Shown here piece by piece: positions 9,692 to 22,872 of a DNA stretch of 64,000 nt. A program made the translations under genes and the position numbers. Numbering within the stretch: position 1 is the first letter of the stretch; each line of letters begins with the position of its first letter. This stretch comes from Onchocerca volvulus (Eukaryota > Nematoda > Chromadorea > Rhabditida > Onchocercidae). Below the pieces are notes generated by a model that saw only the letters and a program-made list of their open reading frames with translations, ran no database searches and was not told the DNA's origin. The stretch lies in NCBI GenBank assembly GCA_000499405.2, contig HG738140.1:12365560-12429559 (forward strand), given 5' to 3'.

Positions 9692-9697
9692 TTTATT
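9692..9697 (-). terminator. Poly(A) signal of the elongase gene
   Basis: AATAAA on the minus strand lies 11 bases beyond the stop codon at 9710-9708. The same signal at the same spacing is kept in the duplicated exon at 24.7 kb. It is very close to the stop, so a second signal further downstream is possible. Confidence 0.45.
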
Positions 9698-9707
9698 GAA
9701 GCGATTT

Positions 9708-12700
9708 TTATTCGATTTTCTTCTGTAAAAATTTCTTGGGCCTCATATATGAATCGTAGAAATATCGTATGAAAAGTACAGCAAATGAGGAGTAAATCGC
9801 AAAACCAAGTGCGAGATTATCCATCGACTGCTGGCAAACCTTTAAAACTTATACAATTCAAATTTAAATTTAAAAAAATTAGTCATTAAAATTTTGTTAA
9901 ATAAATCACCTTTGAGATGATTATCGCGATTTTCCGAAATTCTGACAAAAATTTCTTGGAACGATGATTTATATATATATATATATATATTTGTCACACA
10001 TTAGCATCTCGAAGGGAATTCATAATGCTAATCACTAAATTACCGCATTGAATTCACTTATTAATTTGATTGTTACAATTCCTAGGTATCAGTTCTTTAT
10101 TGATTATTAAATTTCGGGAAAAATAACTTTAGCATAAATATATTCAAATAGTCAAAATATTATATTATAAAATATTTCCCACATAATTCATCAATCAAAA
10201 TGAATTTACATGAGTGTTACCATATCTGATGTAATTCTCATCTTTATTTGCGATTATCAAGCTTTATCTTCAATAGTAAATACCGGAAATTAAATCATTG
10301 CAATGCTTCCAGTCTTATAAACTAGCTTATTTATAGTGATGGGAATAGGGTAAAGAATGATTGCTATCGGTTGGTGGAAAGCAGTTCTGGCTCAGAACTG
10401 ATTATGGTAATATGGCGAGCGAACTCCTTCATTTCTCATCCAACGAATTTCCATCTCAATCAATCTCAAGAAAATATCTCTACTATATTCTCAACATTAA
10501 TATTCCGACTCTCAACAGTCAAGAAGAAAACTCTATATTCCAGCTACTGAGTGATATCTTATTAACTGATGTTAACTTCAACAATTCAACATCACTAAAC
10601 TCTTCATCAAAGGTATTTTCTGAATAATTATTATTTGTAACAGCTAACCAAGAAAATTATTTTTCACAACATATGATTGTCTTTTCTGTTGAAAATTTGC
10701 TTAAAATTTCTGAATTTCGTTATGTTTTGATTTGATCTAGCTCATGTCATTTATATTCAAATCGAAATATCTGGTCAATTTTTTTGACAGCAATATATTT
10801 TTCATTTTTATTTCCCCATTCTCTTGCCAATTATGAGTCATTCAATATGCAATAACGGACAATGTTTCTTTGCTTAAAAGATCTGTGAAAAAAGAATGTC
10901 AATATTATCAAGTTATTTCCCTCTTCTTACCAATCTAGTCTGGTATTTCGGTTTAAGCGGTAATCTATTCTTTCTAATGTTTCCTTTAAATGTAATCTAA
11001 GATAACAAATTGGAGTAGCCAGTTGGACTGGATAAAGGGGAGAAAAATTTTTATCAGTTACTAATGCAACTTACAGCATTTTTGAGCTTCTGTTTGAGTA
11101 CCACTATGGAAATCAAAACACCAACGATCATTTGCGATGTTTGTAATACAGTGACACACATTGAAAATAATTTCGGTAGTCGAATACCCCATGCAGTGAT
11201 AGAATAGTAAGCGTACATTATGGAATGTACAGAAAAATTCATCATGATGAACCAACGGCCTGGAGCTGTTACTTCGATTGCTTAAATCAAATTACTGTAA
11301 ATATTATCATAAATTTCTTGTTGGCTGTGTTATATATGCCTTTCATGTTCGAAAATAATGAAATGGTTGTTGTGGACAAAAGAAGTAGATTGTCAACATC
11401 ACAGTATGACATAAAAATTTCAAAGAAGCCAGGAAGATGAGAATACCATTTTGAACGATAGTGATGGATTTGTAATTAAAGTGCAATTTAAAAAAAAAAA
11501 AAAAGTTAAATTTTGAAAAATTTAAAAAGTCCTTGCCTGAATTCCAACTGTAGATAAGAACCACAGCATGATGATACCAGTGCAAGAATATTAATGGCTT
11601 CTTACGCATTAACAAGAAAATGGTATCTCCAAGCTCGACAACTTTCGATATCGCAAACGCGAAAGCCCAAACTGCGGCTGGTTGAAAAGGTGAAATCGAA
11701 TAGCAAACAGAATGCACAAGCGGACGTGTAGTTAAAATAGTGTAAAATTCTTCGCCAAATCTGAAAAATCTCTGAAATTCTTCTAAACAAAAAAAGAATA
11801 TTGAAATATTCAATTAATTGCTAACCCTCATTAACGTGTTTTACAACAAATTTCACTTTTGTCACATTTGTAACTATTAGATCAAATGAATTCATGATGG
11901 AAAACTTGTTCACATCCTTAAAATGCAGCTGAAATAAATAAACATGCCGGCATTTTCTTCTTAAATAATATCAATAATTGTTAATGATATCTATTCACGT
12001 TGTTCAATGTCGTAAAATGATTTTGTAGAATTATCGAAAAACTATGAAGTTAATCTATATAAATAAAAATGTAAATGTTACCTGTTACTCACGCCCGATC
12101 TCCGGTAAATTCTCAACCGATTTTTTTCAAATTTTGACACAACCTTCTAATCCAACCGACCTTCTTTATAAGTAAATATGGTTCCGTTTTTTCAAGTGTC
12201 ACGTCCGTGACAACTGAAAATAGGTGAAGAGATGGAGTTTATTGGATCCGCCTACCTTTTTTTCTGTTATTCTCCTTTTTTCTCCCATCTTTCTCTCTTC
12301 TTGGGTAAAGATGCGGTTAGCAATAATAATAGAAATTAAACTGGGTTCAATGTGAACCGTCGCGCTCCAATAAGTGCGCATCATCATCGCGCGCTTACAA
12401 AGGCTCCCTTTCTATCATTTTGTATAAGATGTCAACGGCAGCGGTTTAATGCTCAGATTTTATTCTTTTTTTTTTTTTAGTTTTCTCCTTAGTCGTTGCG
12501 CATCATCATCACGCGCTAACAAAGGCGCTCTTTCTATCTTTTATATTAATTTTGTATAGAAATGTCAGCGGGAGCGGTTTAATGCTCCGACTTGGTTTTT
12601 TTTTTAGTTTTCTCTTTTAGTCGTTTTCTTCTTTTTTATTTTATAAATTTATCATTAGATTTGTATTACTAATATTGTTGATTTTTTACTGTTGCGTAAT

Positions 12701-14987
12701 TCACAATAATTAATATTAAATGATAAATAATAATAAATAATGATAGTGATAAATTATTACNCTGAAAAGTCTCTGAAATTCTTCTAAACAAAAAAAAAAA
12801 AATACTAAATATTACTTCAATTAATTGCCAACCCTCATTAACGTGTTTTACAACAAATTTTACTTTTGTCACATTTGTAACTATCAGATCAAATGAATTC
12901 ATGATGAAAAAGCAAAAATTCCCTTTACAGAAACAATTACTTATTAGAATTAAAATGGGAAATTTCTTCTTTCTTCACCTGATTGTTGCGATAAAACTAA
13001 ATATTGAAAGAGCTGCATTCCATAAACATAAGGGTAATCGAAGATTCCAATCTTTTCGAGTTCGTTGGTAACGTTGCAAAGCATGGATTAAACATATGTA
13101 AATAAAGGCTATATATATCGATGTACTCCAATGCTGTAATTTTGAATATAAATTAAACTAAATCAGCTCAACTTGTGAAAAGTGAAAAAAAAATTGAAAA
13201 ATAAGCGCGGGAAGATTTTTTCCATAAAGTAATATTTTGGCAAAGCATGTTGTAATTCGAAATTAAAAGCAAATTTAGGTAAGAAATGAGAGAGATTATT
13301 TGCAGAGTTTTAATGCGCTCCTTCTTTCCAACTCCATTTTTTTCTTTAGTTTGAACTCAAAACTTCATCTTTTTTCCATTTTTTTTTTTTTGATCAAAAA
13401 GAAAAAAGAATTTTTTCCTGATAACGTAGAAAACATTCTTAATTAAAGAGAACATCATGGACTTGAGTAGTCAAATCCAGTAGAGAACTTTCCTTTTTCT
13501 CTGATTCTCAAAAATCGAAATCGTTTGCATAACAAAGTATTCTTATTTTCTATCTATCTAATCAGTTACAAATCAGAAAGATAAAAGAAATATCATAGAA
13601 ATCGAAGAGAAAAGCAATAATTCTTATTTTCTATACTTAATTCTTTTTTTTCCGTTTTGAAACAAATCATATAATACATATTATGAATTATACTGCTTCC
13701 TCATAAGAATTTTGGTCCGAAATAACAAACTAGATTTTCAACTGTCAGTCTAGATTTCTTATTTTTTAATGAAACCTTTTCCGATTTTCCTCGCTTCTAT
13801 TAGAAATTAATCTTCGTCTCACTTTTCAAAGTTCTAAACAAAGTCTTTTTGGAATACTTCTGAACTTTGAAAAGAAAAAATAGAACTTCAATGTGTTTCA
13901 AATGAAAAATAGTATGGTTTGAAATGTTATATTTTCGTTATTTCACACTCCAATATAACTTCTTTTTTTCTGTCTTGTTTGTTAGTCTTCTTTTTCAAGA
14001 TATCTGTTGAATTTTTGACGCATAAAAATACGAAATTGGTGGAAGTCTGAATTCTCATCAAATACGGAATTCATGAAACCTCATGTTGATATTATATGAT
14101 TAAATATTATATGATGAGATCTTCAAATATTCATTCCTACATGTTTTACTGGAAAGTGGAAGGTAACAGTGAAACTTATATCTTGTGTTATTTAATTATT
14201 TTTCCTTTTTCTTGCTAAATTAATTTATATTAATATCAATGACATTAAAGAGAGTCAATATTTATAACATTCTGTGTAATAGCTAAGCAATTAAATTTGC
14301 TGAAATGACAAAAAGGAATAATTTTGAATTCCAAAATAAATAAAATTCATCTTTTCCAAACTCAAAAGGTAAGATATTACGATGAAGTTTAGTAGAAATG
14401 TAAAGAATCAATCTTTTATTGAGAAATTTGAAGATTTCTTAATAAATATAATCAAAGAAAGCTCAAAGCAATTTGCAAAGACATTCGAAACACAACGGAA
14501 TTCTTAAAAAGAAGAAAAATGAATGTGTCACTTATATGTACATGTGTACATATATGAAATAATTCACTTCTCATTTGCGAATTAAAATAATACAGTTGAA
14601 TCACAGAAAAGATTAAATTTAAAAGAAAAAGACAGAAAATTTTCAAAACTTTATTTCGGGCTGAAGGAAAAAAAAAAGACATTGAAAGTTGAAAATCCGA
14701 AATTCCAAATGTGTATTGTATTGTGATGAAATATGATTCTTTACAAAAGGAATACCTCAAAAATATACTAAATGACTTCTTTTTCTTCAAATAAGGGATG
14801 AAAAAAGATAAGAATCATCACAAACCTTGTAAAAGAATAGTTGTATCGTTTCGGGATTCCAGTATTTCATTTCCAAATCGTAATTTCGCGTATAATTATA
14901 TGGTGCATACAAAACTTGTAAAACTGGTCCTTGCCACACTTCAAATTCCAAATAATTAAAATCCGAATAGATTTGTTGCTTTGCCAT
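9708..14987 (-). CDS. ELO-family fatty acid elongase, five exons, complete
   Basis: Exons: 14987-14826, 13133-12979, 11760-11537, 11280-11075, 9839-9708, giving 292 residues. Phases close at every join. ELO proteins are multi-pass ER membrane enzymes that condense malonyl-CoA with a fatty acyl-CoA, adding two carbons. The sequence shows WN..L..FS...TIR (residues 92-106), the K..EL.DTIF motif (145-154), the catalytic histidine box HWYHH (166-170), MNFSVH..MY.YY after exon 4 begins, CQQS at the start of exon 5 and a basic KKFLQKKIE tail that could act as an ER-retrieval signal. The SWNSA..EVTAPGRWF junction fits the elo-1/2/3 branch of nematode elongases and ELOVL6, but I would not assign an orthologue. 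Intron 3 uses a GC donor. Intron 2 holds a Helitron fragment and the N at 12761. Confidence 0.93.
9970..9991. repeat. (TA)n microsatellite
   Basis: About eleven uninterrupted TA units in the last elongase intron. Simple low-complexity sequence. Confidence 0.95.
10118..10620 (+). repeat. Direct repeat, right copy (pairs with 8760-9260)
   Basis: Matches the left copy described at 8760. It sits in intron 4 of the elongase gene. An 88-residue open frame at 10361-10627 runs through it, but the frame is not kept in the left copy and has no recognised motif, so I do not call it a gene. Confidence 0.7.
12055..12640 (+). mobile_element. Helitron-end element inside elongase intron 2
   Basis: Begins TCTATATAAATAAAAATG at 12055, preceded by A as expected for a Helitron 5' terminus. 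It shares ATCTCCGGTAAATT, CAACCGATTTTTTTCAAATT, TTGACACAACC and the palindromic TGTCACGTCCGTGACA with 5747 and (inverted) 4512. The interior carries a tandem duplication (12375-12626). No protein is encoded. A CTAG-type 3' terminus was not seen, so the right end is approximate; it may be cut by the assembly join at 12761. Confidence 0.6.
12375..12626 (+). repeat. Two-unit tandem repeat of ~122-130 bases
   Basis: Unit 1 starts TGCGCATCATCATCGCGCGC at 12375 and unit 2 starts TGCGCATCATCATCACGCGC at 12497. Both contain ACAAAGGC..CTTTCTAT, a GTCA.CGG.AGCGGTTTAATG segment, and end TAGTTTTCTC..TTAGTCGT. A weaker relative with GCTCCAACAAAT, GGCTAACAAAGGTGC and CTTTCTTT is at about 21920-21975. Confidence 0.8.
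12761..12905. repeat. Local duplication of 11761-11905 next to an N
   Basis: After a single N at 12761, bases 12762-12905 repeat 11761-11905 almost exactly (CTGAAAAGTCTCTGAAATTC, then TTCTAAACAAAA.., AACCCTCATTAACGTG, TAACTAT.AGATCAAATGAAT). The repeat starts immediately beside the exon 3 splice acceptor position. The combination of N and abrupt duplication is the usual mark of a scaffold join between two haplotypes or overlapping contigs. True tandem duplication is the alternative. Confidence 0.75.
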
Positions 14988-17900
14988 ACCTTCTGATTAA
15001 GAATAATCAGACATAGTTATCAGCATTGTTTAGTTCGGCATTATTTCACTCAATCGGCAGCGTTTATTTGTAATAATAATAACGTAAATAAGCTATAGTA
15101 ATGAATTAGCAAATATTGAAAATAAAAAATGAAAATAAAAATAATACAAAATCTAATTAATTGATAGTAAAATGGCTATTACGTTAAAAAAATAGCGTAA
15201 CTTTGATCCGTCTAACAGACGAATGTCAAATATACAGTCATGCTAAAACATGACATTTTTAAAATATTTAAATAAATACAGTTCATATTAAACGCAAATT
15301 CCAAGATATCATTGTTGAAGCTTTTAAATTATATATAATAAAGTGAGCTGTTTTAAAATGTTTAAGAAGCATAACATGATTATTTCTTGTTTTTTTCTAT
15401 TTCCTTGACTTTTTATTTTTGGAATTCATTACATTTATTTCGTATTGACAGAAGAATTTGACAACTGAATATCAAATTCTCCTCTCGCATGAAAGTCATG
15501 AGATCAATAAATATTTTAGAAAACAATTCCTTTGTTTTCAACTACATCAAACTATCAATTTTTAGAAAAAATTTCACACTACCGTACAATTTGATCGGTG
15601 AATAGAAATGAATCAAATAAAATTATTCCTCAAATTCTATTAAAATTTAAGTAAATGGATTTTTTTCAAAAATATATGAATATGATATGCCTGAAGAATT
15701 GTGATGCTTCCAAAGATTTTTAAAGTTCTGTTTCAAAAAATGACTTTGGAAAAAAAAATAAAATAGAAAGTATCATATGATAATTCCATTGACATGAATA
15801 TAATTAATTAATTATTTTTACTAACTTCTTAAAGCAGGAAATATTGTACATATTTATACAAATTCACACATGAGTACAAGCTTATTGATAATGATGGAAT
15901 TTTTCATAAGAAATGATAATGGCAAAGAACGAAATATTTTAATATGATGTTTTCTGTACAAACTATAAAAAAACATAGTATATAATAATCATCATTGAAT
16001 TGCCCGTTGTTACTGTTACTTAATACAGCTATTACCATCACTACAATCATTATCACCATTATCACTATTGATATCATTATCATTTACCATAATTATTTTC
16101 GAAGCGTACTTGAAAATTTGCTTAACTTTAGAAAATATTGACAACAATTCGATTCAACTATCATAGTTAATCTTCATCATCATTATTATTACTATTGATC
16201 TGTTTCGCTTTTTAATCCCAATTAAATCAATAAAGAAATAAGTAATAAATGATAAGAAATGATTTGATATCCGAACATTGCTCAATTAGAGTGGATGAAT
16301 GAATAAGGCTAACCCTTAGAGTTTTATTTTAGGATTGTTCCTGATGAAAAGTATGTTGAATATATAGGAAACAACATGTAATTCCTTTCTTTATTATCTT
16401 CACTTCTTTCATTCTTTTCTTTTTATCTATTTTTTATCATTCTTTGTTAAAAATATCTCAAAGATGATAATGCAGGGAAATTTCTCTTCGAAACAACTTT
16501 GAGTCGCGCCTGGCGAGTCGTACATTCTCGCAACACGAAAAAATTATTATTAATTGAAGTTAGTACAGAAACATGGAAAAAATGAAGCAATCACAATGAG
16601 AATCACTTCCGTTTATTGATTTTTAAAATCATATCCGTCAAGATATCTTAAATTTCATCAAATTTGAAAATTTTTTTCAACATTCAAAGTCCTTAATGTT
16701 GTAAACTAAAATTTCCTTCATCTAAAAAAAAAAAAGAAAAAAACCCACAAAAAAACCTCACAAATGAACAGAAGAAAACAGAATTTGAAATATAATCCTT
16801 CACAACAGTCATGACACATTATGTTACAATAAAATTTTGAATCAATACAACAGAATTTTTTCAAAAAGACCCTGTTTCATTCGTTTTTTTTGTTTCGAAA
16901 TTTTATTCGAATGAAATGAATGAAAACATTATGAACGCCTTCTGAAATGATAAAAAACATACTTCTATACATGTTGGCTTAAAATTTTCAATGAAATCAG
17001 CTATCTTTTTCAAATAACTAATCATAAAAAATAATGGCTTTGATTTAATATCTCACTTTTGCTGAAAGTGAAAGATCACGAAGCAATAAGAAGAATGCAG
17101 ATAAAAAATCACTAGAATGTCTTGTTTTCTGGAAATAAAAAGGAAAAAAAAAAGTAGGAAAACAGGAAGGAAGAAAAAAAATATGCTAATAGCTGTTGAT
17201 GTTTTTCGTAATTGTGTTTTAAATCTGAAAATTAATTGGACTGTAATTAATCGTTGAATCTCTTAGACCAAAAAAGAGTTTTTCTCATCTTAACGTTAAA
17301 ATAGCTGATTTATTTCAATTACTTTTCAGTCAATCAAAAACCATCAATTTTTTCGCCGTTTCTATTGAAATCGAAATGTTGAAAGATTCGCACTTGAAAA
17401 AATAATTTTTACACTTTGAACATGATGAAATTGGTAAAATTCAAGACTAAATTTGAATCGACATCTTCAATCAATTAAATCACTTGCAGTTAATGAAATT
17501 ATTAAGATTAATTGAATCTGTCGTCAAATTTTGTCCGAAAATTATAGACTTGGGAATAATGCATTTTTTGTACACTTCTTTATTCTTATTAGTAAATTTC
17601 GAATTATTATGATCTGGAAGTACGTGGATGAGATTTGGATATACAAAAGAAATTGAAACAACAAAAAAATTTTAACAGCAATAGATTAAACATAACAATA
17701 TATGTTAATTTTAATTTGAAGTATCACTGCATTGTATGACATTTTGATGAGTTATTTTGAAAAAGTTTTCAGCAAAATTAAATTAAAAAAGCGTTTTGGA
17801 AAACAAATGTAATAATTTTTAGTCCATTTTGAATAGTAGAATCCTGTGATTCTATTTCCACTTTATTTTTCGGCAAGATCACATCCAAATTCTGAAACAA

Positions 17901-20900
17901 TTTATAGCTGCGACAAAACCATGCGAATAACTGCTTGACAGATTGTAATAATTTGCAGTAGACCTATAGAAACTTCCGCAAACCTGCTGTCATTGATAGC
18001 TTTGTTCGAATACTTATTCTCGATTACATAATTCATAAAAGAATCGTCAACTCTTGCTTGCAACTAAAACCCATGTAGATTTTTCACACAATAGAATAAA
18101 GGTGCAGAAATTTTTTAAATATTTTGGCGAGTGAATATGCATTTCAGTTATTAACAGAACCTATTTTGAGTTTCGTTGCAAAAAAAGTGGCAAATAAAAA
18201 CAAATCGAAATGATAGACTAAAAAAGACTTCAAAGAAGATGCAATAAATAGAATTCAATAAGTAGACATTGAGATTGGTCAGTATCCTATAGTTTCAAAG
18301 ATTCGTGTCCTTCGGTATTAAAGTAAATGTGAATACTATCAAATAAAAATTTATGCATATAAGCAGATGTGATGGCATTGTTACCGAGTTTATGCATGAC
18401 ATTTCCAAACTTGCATGCATCAATATTACTGTTTTTATAGAATTTGTGACCAAATAAGGAGTGATGTGGTCGCTTTCTATATATAATGAATGCTTAAAAG
18501 AGTATCTATGCAAATTCATTGAATGTCAAAACTATTTGCCAGAAGGAAAGAATTCTTTGCTTCTTTTCATTTAAATAGCAAATAAAAATGAAATTTATTC
18601 TTGTCAAGTTATTTTTCACCAAAAAAGAAAAAAAAAGTTATAATAATAGAAAATATTTGGTCATTTCGGAAAAAGTACATATTATAAAGACTGAATTGCA
18701 GCTTATATCCTTCATGACTAGATTTGTAGTTAAGTCAATTAAAAAATCAAATTGGTGTGGATTAAAAGAAACAGAAGAATGAACAAATGATCCCCATGAA
18801 ATTTTTGTGAAATTTTCAAAATGTCATAGCTGATTAGTATAATCCGAAGATAAATTAATTATTAGTTAAACCTATTTCAAAATCCTGTTTCTCGCATGCA
18901 AATTAAAATGGTAGAAAAAACTTCAGGTAAATACCAGAAGTGAGATTTACTAAATAATTCAAGACCTAGCCAACAATTACAAAGGCAAGATGAGCAAAAT
19001 TTTTCCGCAGGGAAAACTTCCTATATTATACCTCCGAATCCTTAACTTCTTAAAGTAGTCGGATAAATTTAGATACACAACGTAATTAGTAATTATGGGA
19101 TGTAATGGGAGCCACAGTGGCTTCGTTGTAAAAAACGACGATTTGTTGACAAAAAGTCTTCTTTTTTATCATTTTCTCTTTTATGAACTTCTTTATACAA
19201 ATTCTATACTTTATCTTCAAACTCCACTATACAGTTTATGAGATTAAGCATGGAAAAACTACATGAAAAACAATTATATATTTGAAGTTAAGACGGAAAA
19301 AATGTGAGTACTACTTATCTATTGGCGATCGAATATGTGTTTAGCATGAGGTATAGCAGAAAAAAGAGAAGAAAAATTGAAAGTTGATAGCAAACAAATA
19401 AATCAAAATGTATTTTATTCACTTTGCTAAATAATTATACTAAACCAGCACAATATTAAGCATCATATAAATTTTAAATCATCCAAATTAAAATCATTTA
19501 AAATTCAAATCGTAACAGATACAGTCAAATTCTTTTAGAAAAATATCTATAGTTTGCAAAAAAAAAAAAAAAAAAATCCTGGCATAAAAAATGCTAAAAA
19601 AAAAATAAGAACTTCTCAAAAAAGAAATGACTAATCTTGCGGAAAAAAATTATTCATAATGCAAAATACATTTGTTAGCTTCAATGCAATAACTAAAAAG
19701 CAAAATTCGATTTAGAATAATTCTCAAAATTGTTCGAGATTTTTGATTGGAAAAATCAAAAATTCAATTTTCAAAAGTAATATCTGAGGAAAAAGATGAT
19801 GCGTTATAGATTAACAAAGTTTTAATTTTTTTTGTTTAATATTTTCTTCCAATAATGAACACTTCCTGGTATAAATTTTGATTGCGCTACAAGTGATGGT
19901 CTTTATTCTATGGTAAATTGTAAGGAAATCAAGTTTTTTATTTTTGATCATTTTTTGATTTCTGTACACAGTCGATGTTAAGAGTAAAACATTGTGGGTT
20001 TTGTCAAAATTTAAATGGAATCTAAATTTTTTGAAAATAGAGAATGATTTACTGAATATATATGTGGCATGCAAAACTAGTATTAAATTATCACTCGATA
20101 AAATGCTAATTCTGGAAATAAAAAAAAAAAAACGAAGCAAATGAAATAAAGTAGCGATTAGTTGACATGCCTAAATCAGATTTCAAAAATGATAATGGCG
20201 AAGAGGAGAAGTGAAAATAGTAAAAATAGATGTTATAACTAATTAGAACCGTATAATTTGCTCTTATCAGTCTCTTTTCTTCTGTTAATAAAAAGTTTGG
20301 ATACCGCATTTATAAATATATATACTTTTTTTTTTTTTAAAACAATTATATTCTGATTAATGCCGAAAAACTTAAACAGATGGATCAACTAAGTTTAGAT
20401 GATTTACGGGGTCTTTCACTTTCAGCAAAATTGTAAAAACAACATAACGAATTGTGAGATATTACTTAAAGTTATTTTTATCATGTTATTTGAAGAAGAT
20501 AAGTGATTTATCATGACAACATGCACAGCCGTATATTTTTTTTTTTTTTTTTTTCATTTTAGAAAGCGTTCATAATCTTTAATTTCTGGTGCAAAGTGTG
20601 TTGTCTGAATAAAATTTCGAAAGATAGAAATAAAGTTTTGGAAGAAATGAAACAAAACGAAAAATTTTTAAAGTATTGTGTTCTATCTTGTCGATACTGA
20701 TCTAGTACCTCTACAATTTTCTTATGCTGATTTGTGAGTTTGATTACGAAACTTTAAATGAAATAACTGCAAAAGTTCAGCCAATTTTTGTCTTCTATTC
20801 CTGCCAAATCTTTTATGTACATGCCACCAAAATGACACATCTAATACGAACTTCAGAAAACTGCTTAATTCAACATTGAAAATTCTTTTTTTAATGTTTT

Positions 20901-21880
20901 AAAACACTCAGAAATTGAATGAACAGGAATTCAAATTTTCATCAGTTTATCTTAGTTTTTTAACATTATACTTTAATAATTGTTTTCCCATTTCATTTGC
21001 ATTTTTTGCATTTTATACAAATTGAATTATTATGCACAACTGAACTCCATTAGAATCACATCATTTGGCCGGAAATAGATTCTAATTTAGTGGCAACTTT
21101 TCGCCTCATTTCCTCCATTCATTATTTAATTATGCAAAAACTTCTTTAATATCCTAAAATTAATAGTATTTGTATAGAATGTTTATTGAGATCTAATTTT
21201 AACTATCTAATTTTAACGACATTATTGCCGATGTCATCTACTTTAGTAATATTTATGAATTAGGGGGATTTAATTATAAAAAGACTAACTGCCAAAAGAT
21301 ATTTCCTTAACAATTTTCAATCAAAAAAAAAGGAACCAAAAAAAAATTCTATAAAGATATTTTAAAATTTAATAAAAAATTTACCGATTGAAATTTACCG
21401 ATTTATCATCATATGAATGGCAAGAACCTAAATAATTTAATTATTTTTTCGTCCTCAAAAATGAAAATTAGATGAATGACAAAGTATTTGACAGCAACTT
21501 AGTACTATTGATTTCAGAAATTATGAATCTCGTATTGTTAAGTTTTTGCAATATTCAGTTACATTATCGCATCAATTCTTTAAGATTTTTTACTTAGACG
21601 ATAAATGTTTCGTTTTATTTGAATTTTTTATTCTGAAAAATATCGCGTTCAATCATTGATTTGTAGCTAATTACGTTTGTATGATTTATGTCGTGAAAGT
21701 TTTTTCTTCTTTGGAGAAATTGAAGATTGGTTGCTTGTGTAGATGAATTTATCATGTGATAAAGACTCAATTATTAACTACGTTACAATACAATTTATGA
21801 ATGAATATGGAAAGTGCAGTGATAGCTTGAACATTTATCTTATGGTGGGAGAAGTGTCGCTGAAATCGTGAGGATAAAAC
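14988..21880. other. Gene-poor AT-rich interval
   Basis: I found no exon series, RNA gene or recognised mobile element here. The stretch is AT-rich with poly(A)/poly(T) runs (19558-19577, 20531-20554), CAT/ATT-rich low-complexity sequence at 16010-16210, and scattered short open frames without motifs or splice context. The region immediately upstream of the elongase start (14988-15500) must hold its promoter, but no element can be pointed to. Confidence 0.5.
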
Positions 21881-21892
21881 AAAAGAATCGAT

Positions 21893-21975
21893 GATTCCTT
21901 TGTTTTAAATCTAACATCGCAACGCTCCAACAAATATTCATTCTCATGGCTAACAAAGGTGCTTTCTTTTTTTAG
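21893..21975 (+). repeat. Diverged relative of the 12.4 kb tandem unit
   Basis: AACGCTCCAACAAATATTCA, then a TTCTCATGGCTAACAAAGGT segment and GCTTTCTTTTTTTAG, follows the same order as the unit at 12361-12410. It suggests another Helitron-related insertion whose ends I cannot define. A lysine-rich 56-residue open frame follows (to 22174) without recognisable features. Confidence 0.35.
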
Positions 21976-22872
21976 ATCAAAACTGTATCAAACTTCTCCA
22001 TCCATGAAGAAGAAGAAGAAAATCCTGAGGATCAAATCATCATCAAAGGATGAGCATCAACGAGCGCGATTGGATAGGCCAGCTCGGGTTGGTTACAATA
22101 TCCCCCTCTTCATATCATGTTATACCCATGAAAATTGTTCCTCTGAGATTATCGAAATTACATTGTTGATATAATTGCTGCGTTTTGTTGATGTATTAGT
22201 CAATTTATTATAATAAAGATTTAATTGTCCAAGTTTGAGGTTCGTTTTCGAAGTGAGTGAAACAAGAAAACGGGAGAAACCTGTGAGAATGAAAAGCTAT
22301 AATTTTGTCACGATCAGAAAGAAATATCGACAAGAGGAATTTATTCTGAGGTTTATTTGAAGTTTGAAAATTGATGAGGTTTGATAAAGAATTGGATATT
22401 AATATTAGAAAATAATAGATGAAGATTTGAAAGGGCAAACCGAGTTAAAGGGTTATATTAATCCAGAGGATATTTTATGGCTATTAATATTGAGTTTGAA
22501 TTTGAATTTATTTCTATAGTAGAGGCATCAGACCTGGGCGTGCTTGTAAAACTGGAAGATTTGCATATGAATAAATCTACGATTTTTCATTGTTGAAGTT
22601 AAACTTGGTAATCACAAACAAAGATGGCAGTGTGAAAAAAGGAACTATTTTTTATCTTACAGCACAACTTAATTGGGTTTGCAAGTATGGTTAATTTCTA
22701 ACAATTTTGCAAGACGGAGAAATTTGCATGTTTTACAACCCTTTAGACAATCCCTATGAATTCTATCAGTAGATTGGAGGATAAGGAAACAAAGAACATT
22801 GTGCCAAAATATGGATAAGTGATTATTTGACTGACAAAGTATATAAATTTCTATTATACAAAGACTTTGATT

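Noticed and set aside
10361..10627. 88-codon open frame in elongase intron 4
   Set aside because: Lies in a dispersed repeat and the frame is not kept in the paired copy at 8760-9260.
11602..11790. Alternative minus-strand frame MFRRISEIFQIW.. over elongase exon 3
   Set aside because: The overlapping frame encodes the ELO motifs including HWYHH and fits both neighbouring exons.
11783..11795. Splice acceptor TTTGTTTAG as the start of elongase exon 3
   Set aside because: It gives the wrong phase with exon 2. The acceptor 27 bases further in (exon start 11760) restores the TIR-FGEEF join typical of the family.
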